This document shows, one piece after another, positions 38,345-46,600 of a DNA stretch of 64,000 nucleotides; positions within the stretch are counted from its first letter, which is position 1, and each line of letters opens with the position of its first letter. The position numbers were made by a program, and so were the translations under genes. The DNA is from Streptomyces sp. R28 (GTDB taxonomy: Bacteria > Actinomycetota > Actinomycetes > Streptomycetales > Streptomycetaceae). The notes beneath the pieces are model-generated. The model had not been told where the DNA came from. It saw only the letters and a program-made list of their open reading frames with translations, and did not search any database. The DNA is taken from positions 186,001 to 250,000 of the forward strand of contig NZ_CP163439.1 of assembly GCF_041052385.1 (NCBI RefSeq), given 5' to 3'.

Positions 38345-39687
38345 GACGCCACCGCCCGGTTCCGCCCGGACGTCACCTGGGGCGGCCGCCCCCGCGTGCG
38401 CCACCCCATCCCGGCGGCGACCTTGGCGAGGTACTTCTCGATGGCCTCGCTGTGGACGTACCCGGTGTGGCGTGGCGAGTCGACGAACCTCAGTCCGCCG
38501 GTCAGGTCGGGCCGGTCGCTGCGGATCATGCGGGCGAAGCGTTCGGCGGTCGGCAGTCCACTGCGCGCGTCACGGATGAAGGAGGCGATCAACTGTGCCT
38601 GGGCATCGAAGAGTTGGTAGGCGCCGGAGTTCGTCTCGACGAAGCCGACGCCGAACAGGCCCTCGTGCTCGCGGGAGAACGACGACAGGTACAGGTCCGG
38701 GTGCTGCTCGTCGCCGAAGTACTGCTGCGCGGCCGGCACTTTGTGGACATAGCCCGTCGCCAGCAGGATCAGGTCGAAGTCGTCGCTGGTGCCGTCGGTG
38801 AAGTGGACCGTGCTGCCGTCGGTGCGGGCGATCGCGGGCCTGGCCGTGATGTCACCGTGCTGAAGGTGGTGGATCAGCATCGAGTTGATGGCCGGGTGGG
38901 TCTCGAACAGCTTGTGGTCGGGCTTCTGCAGGCCGAGGCGGCGCGGGTCGCCGTTGACGATCCGCAGCAGCGTGCCGAAGAGCTTCTGTTGCAGCCACAC
39001 CGGCAGGTGCGGTCCGCCCGCCGCGATGGTGTCCACCGGCCGCCCGAAGAGGTGCTTGGGGATGAACCAGTAGCCGCGCCGCATGCTGATCACCGCGCGT
39101 TCGGCGGCACGGGCCGCGTCGCAGGCGATGTCGAGGCCGGAGTTGCCCGCGCCGACCACCAGGACCCGCTTGCCGCGCAGTTCGTCGGTGCTGCGGTAGG
39201 TGACGGTGTGGCGTATCTCGCCGGTGAAGTGGCCCGGGACATCGGGGATGCTGGGGTGCCACTGCGCGCCCGTACACATCACCACCTGCCCGTGCCTGCT
39301 CTCCCGCCCGTCGGCCCTGGTCACCGTCCACGTGCCGTCGGGGTTCTTCGCCACCCCGCGGACCTCGGTGCCGAACTCGATCCGGTCCCGCAGCCCGTAC
39401 GCCTCGGCGAACGAGGTCAGGTAGGACAGGATCTGCCGGTGCGGCGGATAGTCCGCGAAGTGGTCCGGCATCGGATAGCCGCCGAAACCGGACAGGGTCC
39501 TGCTGGAGATGAAGTGGGCCGACTCGTACATCGGGCTGCCCGGGTTGTCGATGTCCCACAGCCCGCCCGGCCCCGTGTGGCGCTCGATGTGCGTGTACGG
39601 AAGATCCCGCTCCGCCAGCGCCCTCGCGACCGCCAGCCCCGCGGGGCCCGCTCCGATGACGCACGTGTCGTGGTGGTTCTCGCTCAC
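38341..39687 (-). CDS. Flavin-containing monooxygenase (MymA/Baeyer-Villiger-like)
   Basis: A 448-residue FMO. The FAD site is CVIGAGPAGLAVARALAERD, the NADPH site is RVLVVGAGNSGLDIACDAAR, and the C-terminal LILLATGYVHKVP is the ATG motif of the family. The FMO/BVMO fingerprint region is near CTGAQWHPSIPDVPGHFTGE. The GTG start at 39687 has GGAGGAGG upstream. First gene of the operon. Family members oxygenate soft heteroatoms or perform Baeyer-Villiger oxidation; the partnership with SDR and ALDH suggests a catabolic or lipid-modifying route like mymA. Confidence 0.9.
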   Translation of the reverse strand: MSENHHDTCVIGAGPAGLAVARALAERDLPYTHIERHTGPGGLWDIDNPGSPMYESAHFISSRTLSGFGGYPMPDHFADYPPHRQILSYLTSFAEAYGLRDRIEFGTEVRGVAKNPDGTWTVTRADGRESRHGQVVMCTGAQWHPSIPDVPGHFTGEIRHTVTYRSTDELRGKRVLVVGAGNSGLDIACDAARAAERAVISMRRGYWFIPKHLFGRPVDTIAAGGPHLPVWLQQKLFGTLLRIVNGDPRRLGLQKPDHKLFETHPAINSMLIHHLQHGDITARPAIARTDGSTVHFTDGTSDDFDLILLATGYVHKVPAAQQYFGDEQHPDLYLSSFSREHEGLFGVGFVETNSGAYQLFDAQAQLIASFIRDARSGLPTAERFARMIRSDRPDLTGGLRFVDSPRHTGYVHSEAIEKYLAKVAAGMGWRTRGRPPQVTSGRNRAVAS

Positions 39688-40063
39688 CGTTCCGCCTCCT
39701 CCCTCTGCCGTCTCACTGGTATTGCCAGGAACCTAGGCACTCGGCGCCCGACGGGAACTGACTCCTGCGGCCAGAGGGGGGACCGCGGCGGCCAGGGACC
39801 GGCCGCCGCAGCGTGCCGTGCGGACCCTCGTTCTCGTCCGTCCCGGCCGGCGTCACCCGCTCGGGCGCCGAGTCGCCGCCGAACGGCTTGAAGGCCGTTG
39901 CCCCGCCCGGCCGCGCCTGGCCGAATCTCGCCCCTATGTGGCCGAAGGCGACTCACGGTGATGCAGAGTTCAACGGCTACCGGCGGTAAAGGCTTGCTTT
40001 GCGCCCCCTTGACCCGTACACCTTGCTTCTCACAACAGCCAGGACTCTGGGGGGAGTTGGCGC
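39688..40063. other. Divergent intergenic region between FMO operon and MHYT gene
   Basis: Holds promoters for both directions. Visible elements are a perfect 9-bp hairpin (GCGGCGGCC 39785-39793, GGCCGCCGC 39801-39809) in the presumed FMO leader, and TTGACC at 40009-40014 as a candidate -35 for the MHYT gene with a weak -10 near 40032. The MHYT ATG has GGGGGGAG upstream. No gene is seen here. Confidence 0.5.
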
Positions 40064-40963
40064 ATGCAAGGCACGGTTGACGGGTTCCGCTATGGAGCGG
40101 TGACCCCGGTGGCGGCCTATCTGATGGCCTGCCTGGGAGGGGCCCTGGGACTTCGGTGCATTGTCCGGTCCCTGCTCAACGGACAGTCGTGGAAGCCGGG
40201 TTGGCTGGCGCTCGGCGCCGCGTCGATCGGCTGCGGCATCTGGACGATGCACTTCATCGCCATGATCGGCTTCGACGTCGAGGAGGCTCGGATCCGTTAC
40301 GACGTGGGCCTGACCGTCCTCAGCCTCACCGTGGCGATCGTCGTCGTCGGCATCGGCGTGTTCATCGTGGGCTATCTGGGCGCGGGCAGGGGGGCACTGA
40401 CCGGCGCGGGTGTCACCACCGGGCTCGGCGTGGCCGCCATGCACTACTTGGGCATGGCCGCGCTGCGCCTCGACGGCAGCATTCAGTACGACGCGTCGGC
40501 CGTGGGGCTCTCCGTTCTGATCGCGATCGTCGCCGCGACCGCGGCACTGTGGGCAGCCGTCACCATCCGGGGTTTGCCGGCCAGCCTCGGGGCCAGCCTG
40601 ATCATGGGGGTGGCCGTCTCCGGGATGCACTACACGGGTATGGCCGCCGTCAGTGTCCATCTGCACGGCACGACCGGCGAGGCGTGGGCCGGTGACTCGC
40701 CCACCTCACTGCTCCTGCCGATGCTCCTGGGGCCGATCATCTTCCTCCTGCTGGCCGGAGTGGTGGTGATGTTCGACCCGCTCCTGGTCCTCGGCGAGGG
40801 CGAGCGGGGCCGGTCCGGCACGGCCCGGCGGATCGCTGCGAGGAGCGCGGCCGAGCAACTGCCCGGCGCCGACGCCGCGTTCGCTCCGGCTGTCACTGCC
40901 ACTGCCTCTGCCGGCGGCCCGCAACCCCGCCTGAGCCGGGAGCCTTACGCCCACAAGTGGTGA
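40064..40963 (+). CDS. MHYT-domain integral membrane sensor
   Basis: A 299-residue membrane protein with seven predicted helices. The MHYT repeats WTMHFIAM, VAAMHYLGMAAL and SGMHYTGMAAV end successive helices and are proposed to bind copper for sensing O2, CO or NO. Unlike the Pseudomonas or Bacillus relatives it has no GGDEF/EAL output; only a 60-residue basic and Ala-rich cytoplasmic tail follows. Stand-alone MHYT proteins are frequent in Streptomyces. A strong terminator begins 4 bp after its stop, so it is probably monocistronic. Confidence 0.92.
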   Translation: MQGTVDGFRYGAVTPVAAYLMACLGGALGLRCIVRSLLNGQSWKPGWLALGAASIGCGIWTMHFIAMIGFDVEEARIRYDVGLTVLSLTVAIVVVGIGVFIVGYLGAGRGALTGAGVTTGLGVAAMHYLGMAALRLDGSIQYDASAVGLSVLIAIVAATAALWAAVTIRGLPASLGASLIMGVAVSGMHYTGMAAVSVHLHGTTGEAWAGDSPTSLLLPMLLGPIIFLLLAGVVVMFDPLLVLGEGERGRSGTARRIAARSAAEQLPGADAAFAPAVTATASAGGPQPRLSREPYAHKW

Positions 40964-40966
40964 CTC

Positions 40967-41003
40967 GGAGGGGGTGGGAAGTGCGGTGATTCCTGCCCCC
41001 TCC
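40967..41003 (+). terminator. Terminator after the MHYT gene
   Basis: A 14-bp stem (GGAGGGGGTGGGAA 40967-40980; TTCCTGCCCCCTCC 40990-41003; two G-U pairs in RNA) with a 9-nt loop, just after the MHYT stop. Confidence 0.7.
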
Positions 41004-41043
41004 CCCTGCTCGGCGTCCACTAGATCATTGTTACGGTGCACCG

Positions 41044-42546
41044 GTGTCTGACTCCTCACGCGATACCGCCGAAGGCGCCGGCTGGGGCGCCGCCGAACTC
41101 GGTGAGTACAAGCGGCTGATGCCGCACAAGGTCGAGAAAATCTCCTGGCTCAACCCGAAGACGCTGTGGGCCGCCCGCAACGGCGTACTGGCGTCCTGGT
41201 TCGGGGACCCCACGGGGCGTACCCGCAGCCGCTGGGTGGCTCAGCGGGCGGCCGCCGGGGCGCCCGCTGACAAGGTGATCCGGCGCGACGACCCGGACAG
41301 GTTCTCCTTCCTCGTCATCGGTGACACCGGTGAGGGCGACGACTCCCAGTACGCCGTCGTACCAGGCCTTTTGAAGGTGGGTCAGGACACGCGGTTCACG
41401 GTCGTCGCGAGTGATGTGATCTATCCGGTGGGCAGCGCCGACGACTACGGCACCAAGTTCTTCCAGCCGTACCAGGACTACCGGGCGCCCATGTACGCGA
41501 TACCGGGCAACCACGACTGGTACGAGGACCTCGGCGGGTTCATGCGTGTCTTCTGCGACCACGCCCCGCCCCTGGAACCCGAGGCCGCGCCGCGCCCGCT
41601 CAGCAGGGCATGGCTGCGGTCGCTGCTGTGGCACCGGCCGCGCAAGGGGGACGGCCGCAACCTCCCGGACGCACGGACGTTGAGGTCGGCAGCCGCCCAA
41701 CAAGCCGTCCAGCCGGGGCCGTACTGGGCGATCGATGCCGGGCCGGTGCGGATCATCGGCATCGACACGGGCCTGCTGGGCACCATCGACGCCGAACAGG
41801 GCGCGTGGCTGCGCGAGGTGTCCAAGGACCCCCGGCCGAAGATCCTCATCACGGGCCAGCCGCTGTACGTGGACGGTGAGCACCACCCCGGCGTGATCGA
41901 AGGGGGCGGCACCGTCGACGAGATCGTCCGCGACCCGGCGCACCGCTATGTCGCGGCGATAGGCGGCGACATCCACAACTACCAGCGCTACCCGGTGCAG
42001 GTGGACGGCCGCACCATCCAGTACGTGGTCGCGGGCGGCGGCGGGGCGTTCATGCACGCCACGCACACCATTCCGCGGATCGACATCGCGAACGTGACCG
42101 AGAAGGAGTTCCGCTGCTATCCCCTGCGCGGCGACTCCCTGGCCTTCTACAGCCGCCTGTACGGACGGCGGCTGCGCATGCGCCGCTTCTTCGCCCTCAC
42201 CGAGACTCAGGCCACGGCCGTCATCGCCGAGCGGCTGGAGATCCAGCCGGGTCGCGCACCGGCCCCGGACGCCCGCGTCACATGGCGCACCCGCCTGGTC
42301 GCGGGCCTGCTGGGCACGGGACGCCGACCCGACCGGGCCCAGCGGTTCCGCCTCCCCGTGCGCAAGATCTACACCCAGCTGTTCTCACCGGGCTCGGCGA
42401 CCTACAGCCCGCCGTTCTTCAAGTGCTTCCTGCGCCTGGACGTCACCCCGGAGACCGTCCGGCTGCGCTGCTACGCCGCGACCGGCAACCGCGCCCAGGA
42501 GATCGACCCGCCGGTCGAGGACGAGGTCACCATTTCCCTGGTCTGA
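41044..42546 (+). CDS. Metallophosphoesterase (calcineurin-like)
   Basis: A 500-residue metallophosphoesterase. Metal motifs in order are FLVIGDTGEGDD, ASDVIYPVGSADDY (the usual GDxxY site altered to SDVIYPVG), IPGNHDWYED and GGDIHNYQRY, with AGGGGAFMHATH near the end of the core. There is no signal peptide or transmembrane helix, so it is likely cytoplasmic. The 130-residue C-terminal part (LFSPGSATYSPPFFKCFLRL) is shared with actinobacterial homologues. GTG start 41044. Substrate unknown; nucleotide or phosphoprotein esters are possible. Confidence 0.88.
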   Translation: MSDSSRDTAEGAGWGAAELGEYKRLMPHKVEKISWLNPKTLWAARNGVLASWFGDPTGRTRSRWVAQRAAAGAPADKVIRRDDPDRFSFLVIGDTGEGDDSQYAVVPGLLKVGQDTRFTVVASDVIYPVGSADDYGTKFFQPYQDYRAPMYAIPGNHDWYEDLGGFMRVFCDHAPPLEPEAAPRPLSRAWLRSLLWHRPRKGDGRNLPDARTLRSAAAQQAVQPGPYWAIDAGPVRIIGIDTGLLGTIDAEQGAWLREVSKDPRPKILITGQPLYVDGEHHPGVIEGGGTVDEIVRDPAHRYVAAIGGDIHNYQRYPVQVDGRTIQYVVAGGGGAFMHATHTIPRIDIANVTEKEFRCYPLRGDSLAFYSRLYGRRLRMRRFFALTETQATAVIAERLEIQPGRAPAPDARVTWRTRLVAGLLGTGRRPDRAQRFRLPVRKIYTQLFSPGSATYSPPFFKCFLRLDVTPETVRLRCYAATGNRAQEIDPPVEDEVTISLV

Positions 42547-42626
42547 CCTGGGAGCACGGGAACATCATCGGCCGCGGGCCCGTTGGCACTGCCGTACGAC
42601 TCGATCAGTGAACGATGGAGGGGCCC

Positions 42627-43682
42627 GTGCCGCCGATCTCACGCCCGCTCAGCAAGTTGGGTTTCCTCACCATCGGCCTGTTCGACGAGGCGGATCCACG
42701 CCGGGGCCACGAGTCCACGCTCGACATCATCGAGCTGGGCGAACGGCTCGGCTTCGACAGCGCGTGGGTCCGCCACCGTCATCTGCAGTACGGCATCTCC
42801 TCCCCCGTCGCGGTCCTGGCGGCGGCCTCGCAGCGCACCCGCCGTATCGAACTCGGCACCGCGGTCATCCCGCTCGGCTGGGAGAACCCGCTGCGGCTGG
42901 CGGAGGACCTGGCGACGGTCGACCTCCTGTCGGGCGGCCGCCTCAACCCGGGCGTCAGCGTGGGTCCGCCGATGCACTACGACCGCGTCAAGGAGGCCCT
43001 CTACGCCGACACGGCGGACGTCGAGGACTTCGGCTACGAGCGGGTGCGGCGGCTGCTGGACTTCGTGCGGGGCAAGCCGGTCACCGACTTCAGCGGGGTG
43101 GAAGGCTTTGAGGTCTTCTCGGACCGGGTACAGCCGCACGCCCCGGGCCTCGGCAGCCGTATGTGGTACGGCGGCGGCAGCCTGCGTTCGGCGCAGTGGG
43201 CCGGTGAGCACGGGATGAACTTCCTGACCAGCAGCGTTGTCAAGGCGGAAGGGCCCGCGGGCTCGGAGGGCCCGGAAGACGCGGCGGGGTCACCGGACTT
43301 CGCGGAGATCCAGCTCGCGCACATCCGCGCCTTCCGCGCCCACCACCCCGACGGCGAGAACGCCCGCGTCTCCCAGGGCCTCGTCGTCATCCCCACCGAC
43401 TCCGCGACGCCGCAACAGCGCGCGAAGTACGAGGAGTACGTCGCGAAGCGCACCCCTCGGACCCTGTCACCGCAAGGTCCGGCCCGGCTGATGTTCGCGC
43501 CGGATCTCGTCGGCACCTCGGCGGAGATCGCCGAACGCCTCCATGCGCACGCCGCGTTCCGCGAGGTGGACGAAGTGGCGTTCGCGCTGCCGTTCACCTT
43601 CGAGCACGAGGACTATGTGCAGATCCTCACCGATGTGGCCGCCCGGCTGGGTCCGGCGCTGGGGTGGCGTCCGAAGGCCTGA
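42627..43682 (+). CDS. LLM-class flavin-dependent monooxygenase (luciferase-like)
   Basis: A 351-residue bacterial-luciferase-like flavoprotein: LGFLTIGLFDEADP strand 1, DIIELGERLGFDSAWVRHRH, RRIELGTAVIPLGWENPLRLAEDLATVD, and SGGRLNPGVSVG (SGGR flavin motif). It uses reduced FMN or F420. I prefer the GTG at 42627, since GGAGGGG lies four bases upstream; the ATG at 42615 would place that site inside the gene. Its last 56 bp overlap the convergent end of the giant NRPS/PKS gene. It could tailor that product, but sequence alone does not show it. Confidence 0.88.
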   Translation: MPPISRPLSKLGFLTIGLFDEADPRRGHESTLDIIELGERLGFDSAWVRHRHLQYGISSPVAVLAAASQRTRRIELGTAVIPLGWENPLRLAEDLATVDLLSGGRLNPGVSVGPPMHYDRVKEALYADTADVEDFGYERVRRLLDFVRGKPVTDFSGVEGFEVFSDRVQPHAPGLGSRMWYGGGSLRSAQWAGEHGMNFLTSSVVKAEGPAGSEGPEDAAGSPDFAEIQLAHIRAFRAHHPDGENARVSQGLVVIPTDSATPQQRAKYEEYVAKRTPRTLSPQGPARLMFAPDLVGTSAEIAERLHAHAAFREVDEVAFALPFTFEHEDYVQILTDVAARLGPALGWRPKA

Positions 43683-46600
43683 GGGGCAGCCCATTGCCTT
43701 CGGCGATGACGCGGTCGAGCAGATGCAGCGGGGCGGCCCGTACTCCGGCGGCCTCGGCCGCGTCCCAGTGGGCGAGGGCGCGGGGCAGGTCGACGAGGCC
43801 GTGGATCAAGGGGAGGGCGCTCGGGGCTCGGCCGGATTCCCCGAGGTGGGCGTGGAGCAGTGACTCCAGTCGGCACGAGGCCAAGGTGCCCGGAATCTGG
43901 TGCCGCATGGCGAAGCCCGCGCCCGCCACACCCGGCAGGTCCTCGCTCAGCTGCGTCTGCGTGGAGTCGAGGGCCAGCAGCCCGCCTCCGACGACCAGGA
44001 CGTCCTGCTCTCGGCTCATACGGTCCAGTGCCCTAGCGGTGTCGAAGCAGTGCGGGAAGGAGTCGTCGACCACGATCGTGCCGGGGCGCAGCCGGTCGAC
44101 GTCCAGGAGGGCCGTCGCGCCGCTGACTGCGGTGACGACCACGTCGGCGTCGTAGACCGCGGCGGGCAGCGTCCGCCCCGATTCGACGACCCGGACCGAC
44201 GTCGCCGGATGCGCGGCCGACAGGTCTGCGGCCAGCCGTTCCAGTCGCGCGGTGCTGCCCGGCAGGTCGCACAGCAGCAGCCGGGCCGGCGGGCGAGGTG
44301 CCGTCGCCAGCAGCAGTCGTAGGGACGAGGTGCCGATCGAGCCGCATCCGACGACGGCGAGGGAGAGGCCGTCGAGGCGGCGGCCGGTCGCCGCGAGTGC
44401 GCAGTGGACGGTCTTGGCCACGGCGACGGTCGTCGAGGCGTGTCCGGTGGTGATCGCCGCACTCGTCGTGGTCTCCCGCAGGACGTCGTAGCCGTAGCCG
44501 GTGAGGGACGGGATCATGCCCGCGAGCGAGACACAGCGGGCGCCGAGTGAGGCGGCCTGCTCCACGGCGCGGGCCGTGCGCGCCCCCAGATCGGCAGCCC
44601 GGCCCAGTTCGTCGGCGAAGAGCGGGAGAGCGACGAAACCGGAGTTCCCCAGCGGGGTGCTGGTCTCCTCCAGCAGCCTGGCTCGACCGTCCGGGAAGAG
44701 CAGCGCCCGGATCTCCTCGCGGCCGAGGCCGGGGCTGTCGTACGGCAGTCCGGCGAGGGCGGCGAGATGGTCGGGGGCGGGCAGGTATCCGACGAGCGCG
44801 GCATCGAGGTGGGGTCGCCGTCGGCGACTGCTGCGGACCGGGGTGGGGTCGGGGGTGGGGTGGGACGTGGCTTCGCTCAGTGCGCCCTGCAGCTGTCGCC
44901 GCATCTCCTCGGTGAACCCGGCGATCTGGCCCGCCGTGAGGGCCGCCGCCGAAGCCCGTACGGTGATGCGCAGCCCCTCACCGTTCGCCACCGGCCGCAC
45001 GGCCAGGAACACGTCGGTGCCCAGCGGCGGCGGGGCGAGGGCGGTGTCGGACTCGTCCGCTTGCAGTGTGAGGCTGCCGCCTTCCTCGGAGCCCAGGGAG
45101 GTGAAGTCGAGGAAGGTGAAGAAGAACTGGGCGTGGCGGGGCAGTCCCGCCGCCGTGCGCACCTCGCTGGGACCTTCGGCGCGGGCCAGGGTGGCCTCGG
45201 CTGCGAGGCGCTCCAAGTCCTCACCGAATGGGGGTGGTTGAGCCGCTCCGTGCGCCTCTGGCACGGCCGGGCGCAGCGCCACCGCTTCCGCGAACGGGCC
45301 GAAGACCCCGTGTGCGTCCACGGTGGACTCCTCGCGCCCGGTCACGGCGAGCCCGAGCAGCAGGTCGCGCCGGCCGGTGAGTTCCCCGAGGGCACGGTAG
45401 TACGCGGTGAGCAGCGGGGCGTACAGGGTGCGGTGTGCGGCTCGGGCGAGCCGGCGCAACCCCTGTGTCGTGGCGGCGTCCAGGGTGAACCCCGTGGTGT
45501 GGAACGCCGGTTGCCCATCGGCGTCGTCGGCGGTCGGCCGGCGCAGCACGGGGGGTGTGTAGGGCGCGCGGAGGCGCGCGCGGTATTCCTCGGCCTCGGA
45601 TCCGTGCGGGTGCGGGCGTACGGCGGACCGGGCCACGTGGTCGCGGAAGGTGCTGTCGAGCGGCGGCAGGCCGTGCGGCAGACCTCCATCGAGGCGGTCG
45701 TAGGCGGTGAGCAGTTCCCTGGCGAGGAGGGCGGCGCTGTATCCGTCGCCGATGAGGTGGTGCGCGTGGACGAGGAGCACATGCTCACCGGGCGCGACGG
45801 TGAGCAGCCGCAGACGCAGCAACGGCCAGGCCCAGGGCTCGAGTCGGCGCCCTGCCTCCTCGGCGATCCGCTGCTCCAGCAGGTCGGGGTGCGCGAGGGT
45901 CTCCGTCTCCACGGGCAGGCGCAACGAGTCCGGCAGCTCCTGCTGCACAGGTGGGCGGGCGCCTGCCGGGAAGACGGTGCGCAGCATCGGATGACGGGTC
46001 ACCAGAACGTCCACGGCGCGCTGGAAGACGTCGTGGCGCAGTGGACCGCTCAGCCGGAACCGGGCCAGCCAGCCGGAGCCCGTCCCCGGGTTGATGGTCT
46101 CGGCGAGCAGGAACCCCCGCTGGGAGGGGGTGAGGGGGTACGGACCTGCCGTTTGCGCGGTGGCGGCTTCCGGGGTCGGATCGGGTGTGGAGCCGGTGGA
46201 GGCTGTGGCGGCACTGGCAGCGATGGCGGCGGTGTCGAGGGCCGACGCGAGTGCGCTCAGCGTGCGGTGGGTGTAGACGGTTGTCGGCCGTGGGACGGCC
46301 GGCAGTTCCTTGCGTAGCCGGGCGAAGAGTTCGAGCACCATGATGGAGTCGCCGCCGAGTTCGAAGAAGTCGTCCTCGCGGCTGACGGCCGGTGCGTCCA
46401 GCAGCGTCGACCAGATGCGTGCCAGGGTGTGCTCGGTCGGGGTGGCGGGCGGCGGGGTTTCGGGCCCCGTCCGCGGTGGCTCGGGGGCGCGGTCTCTCCC
46501 GCTGTGATCATCGACCTCGCCGGAGGCATCCGCGCCGGGCGTTCCCTCGAGGGCACGAGCCAGCAGGATGCGGTCGATCTTGCCCGTGCCGGTCAGCGGC

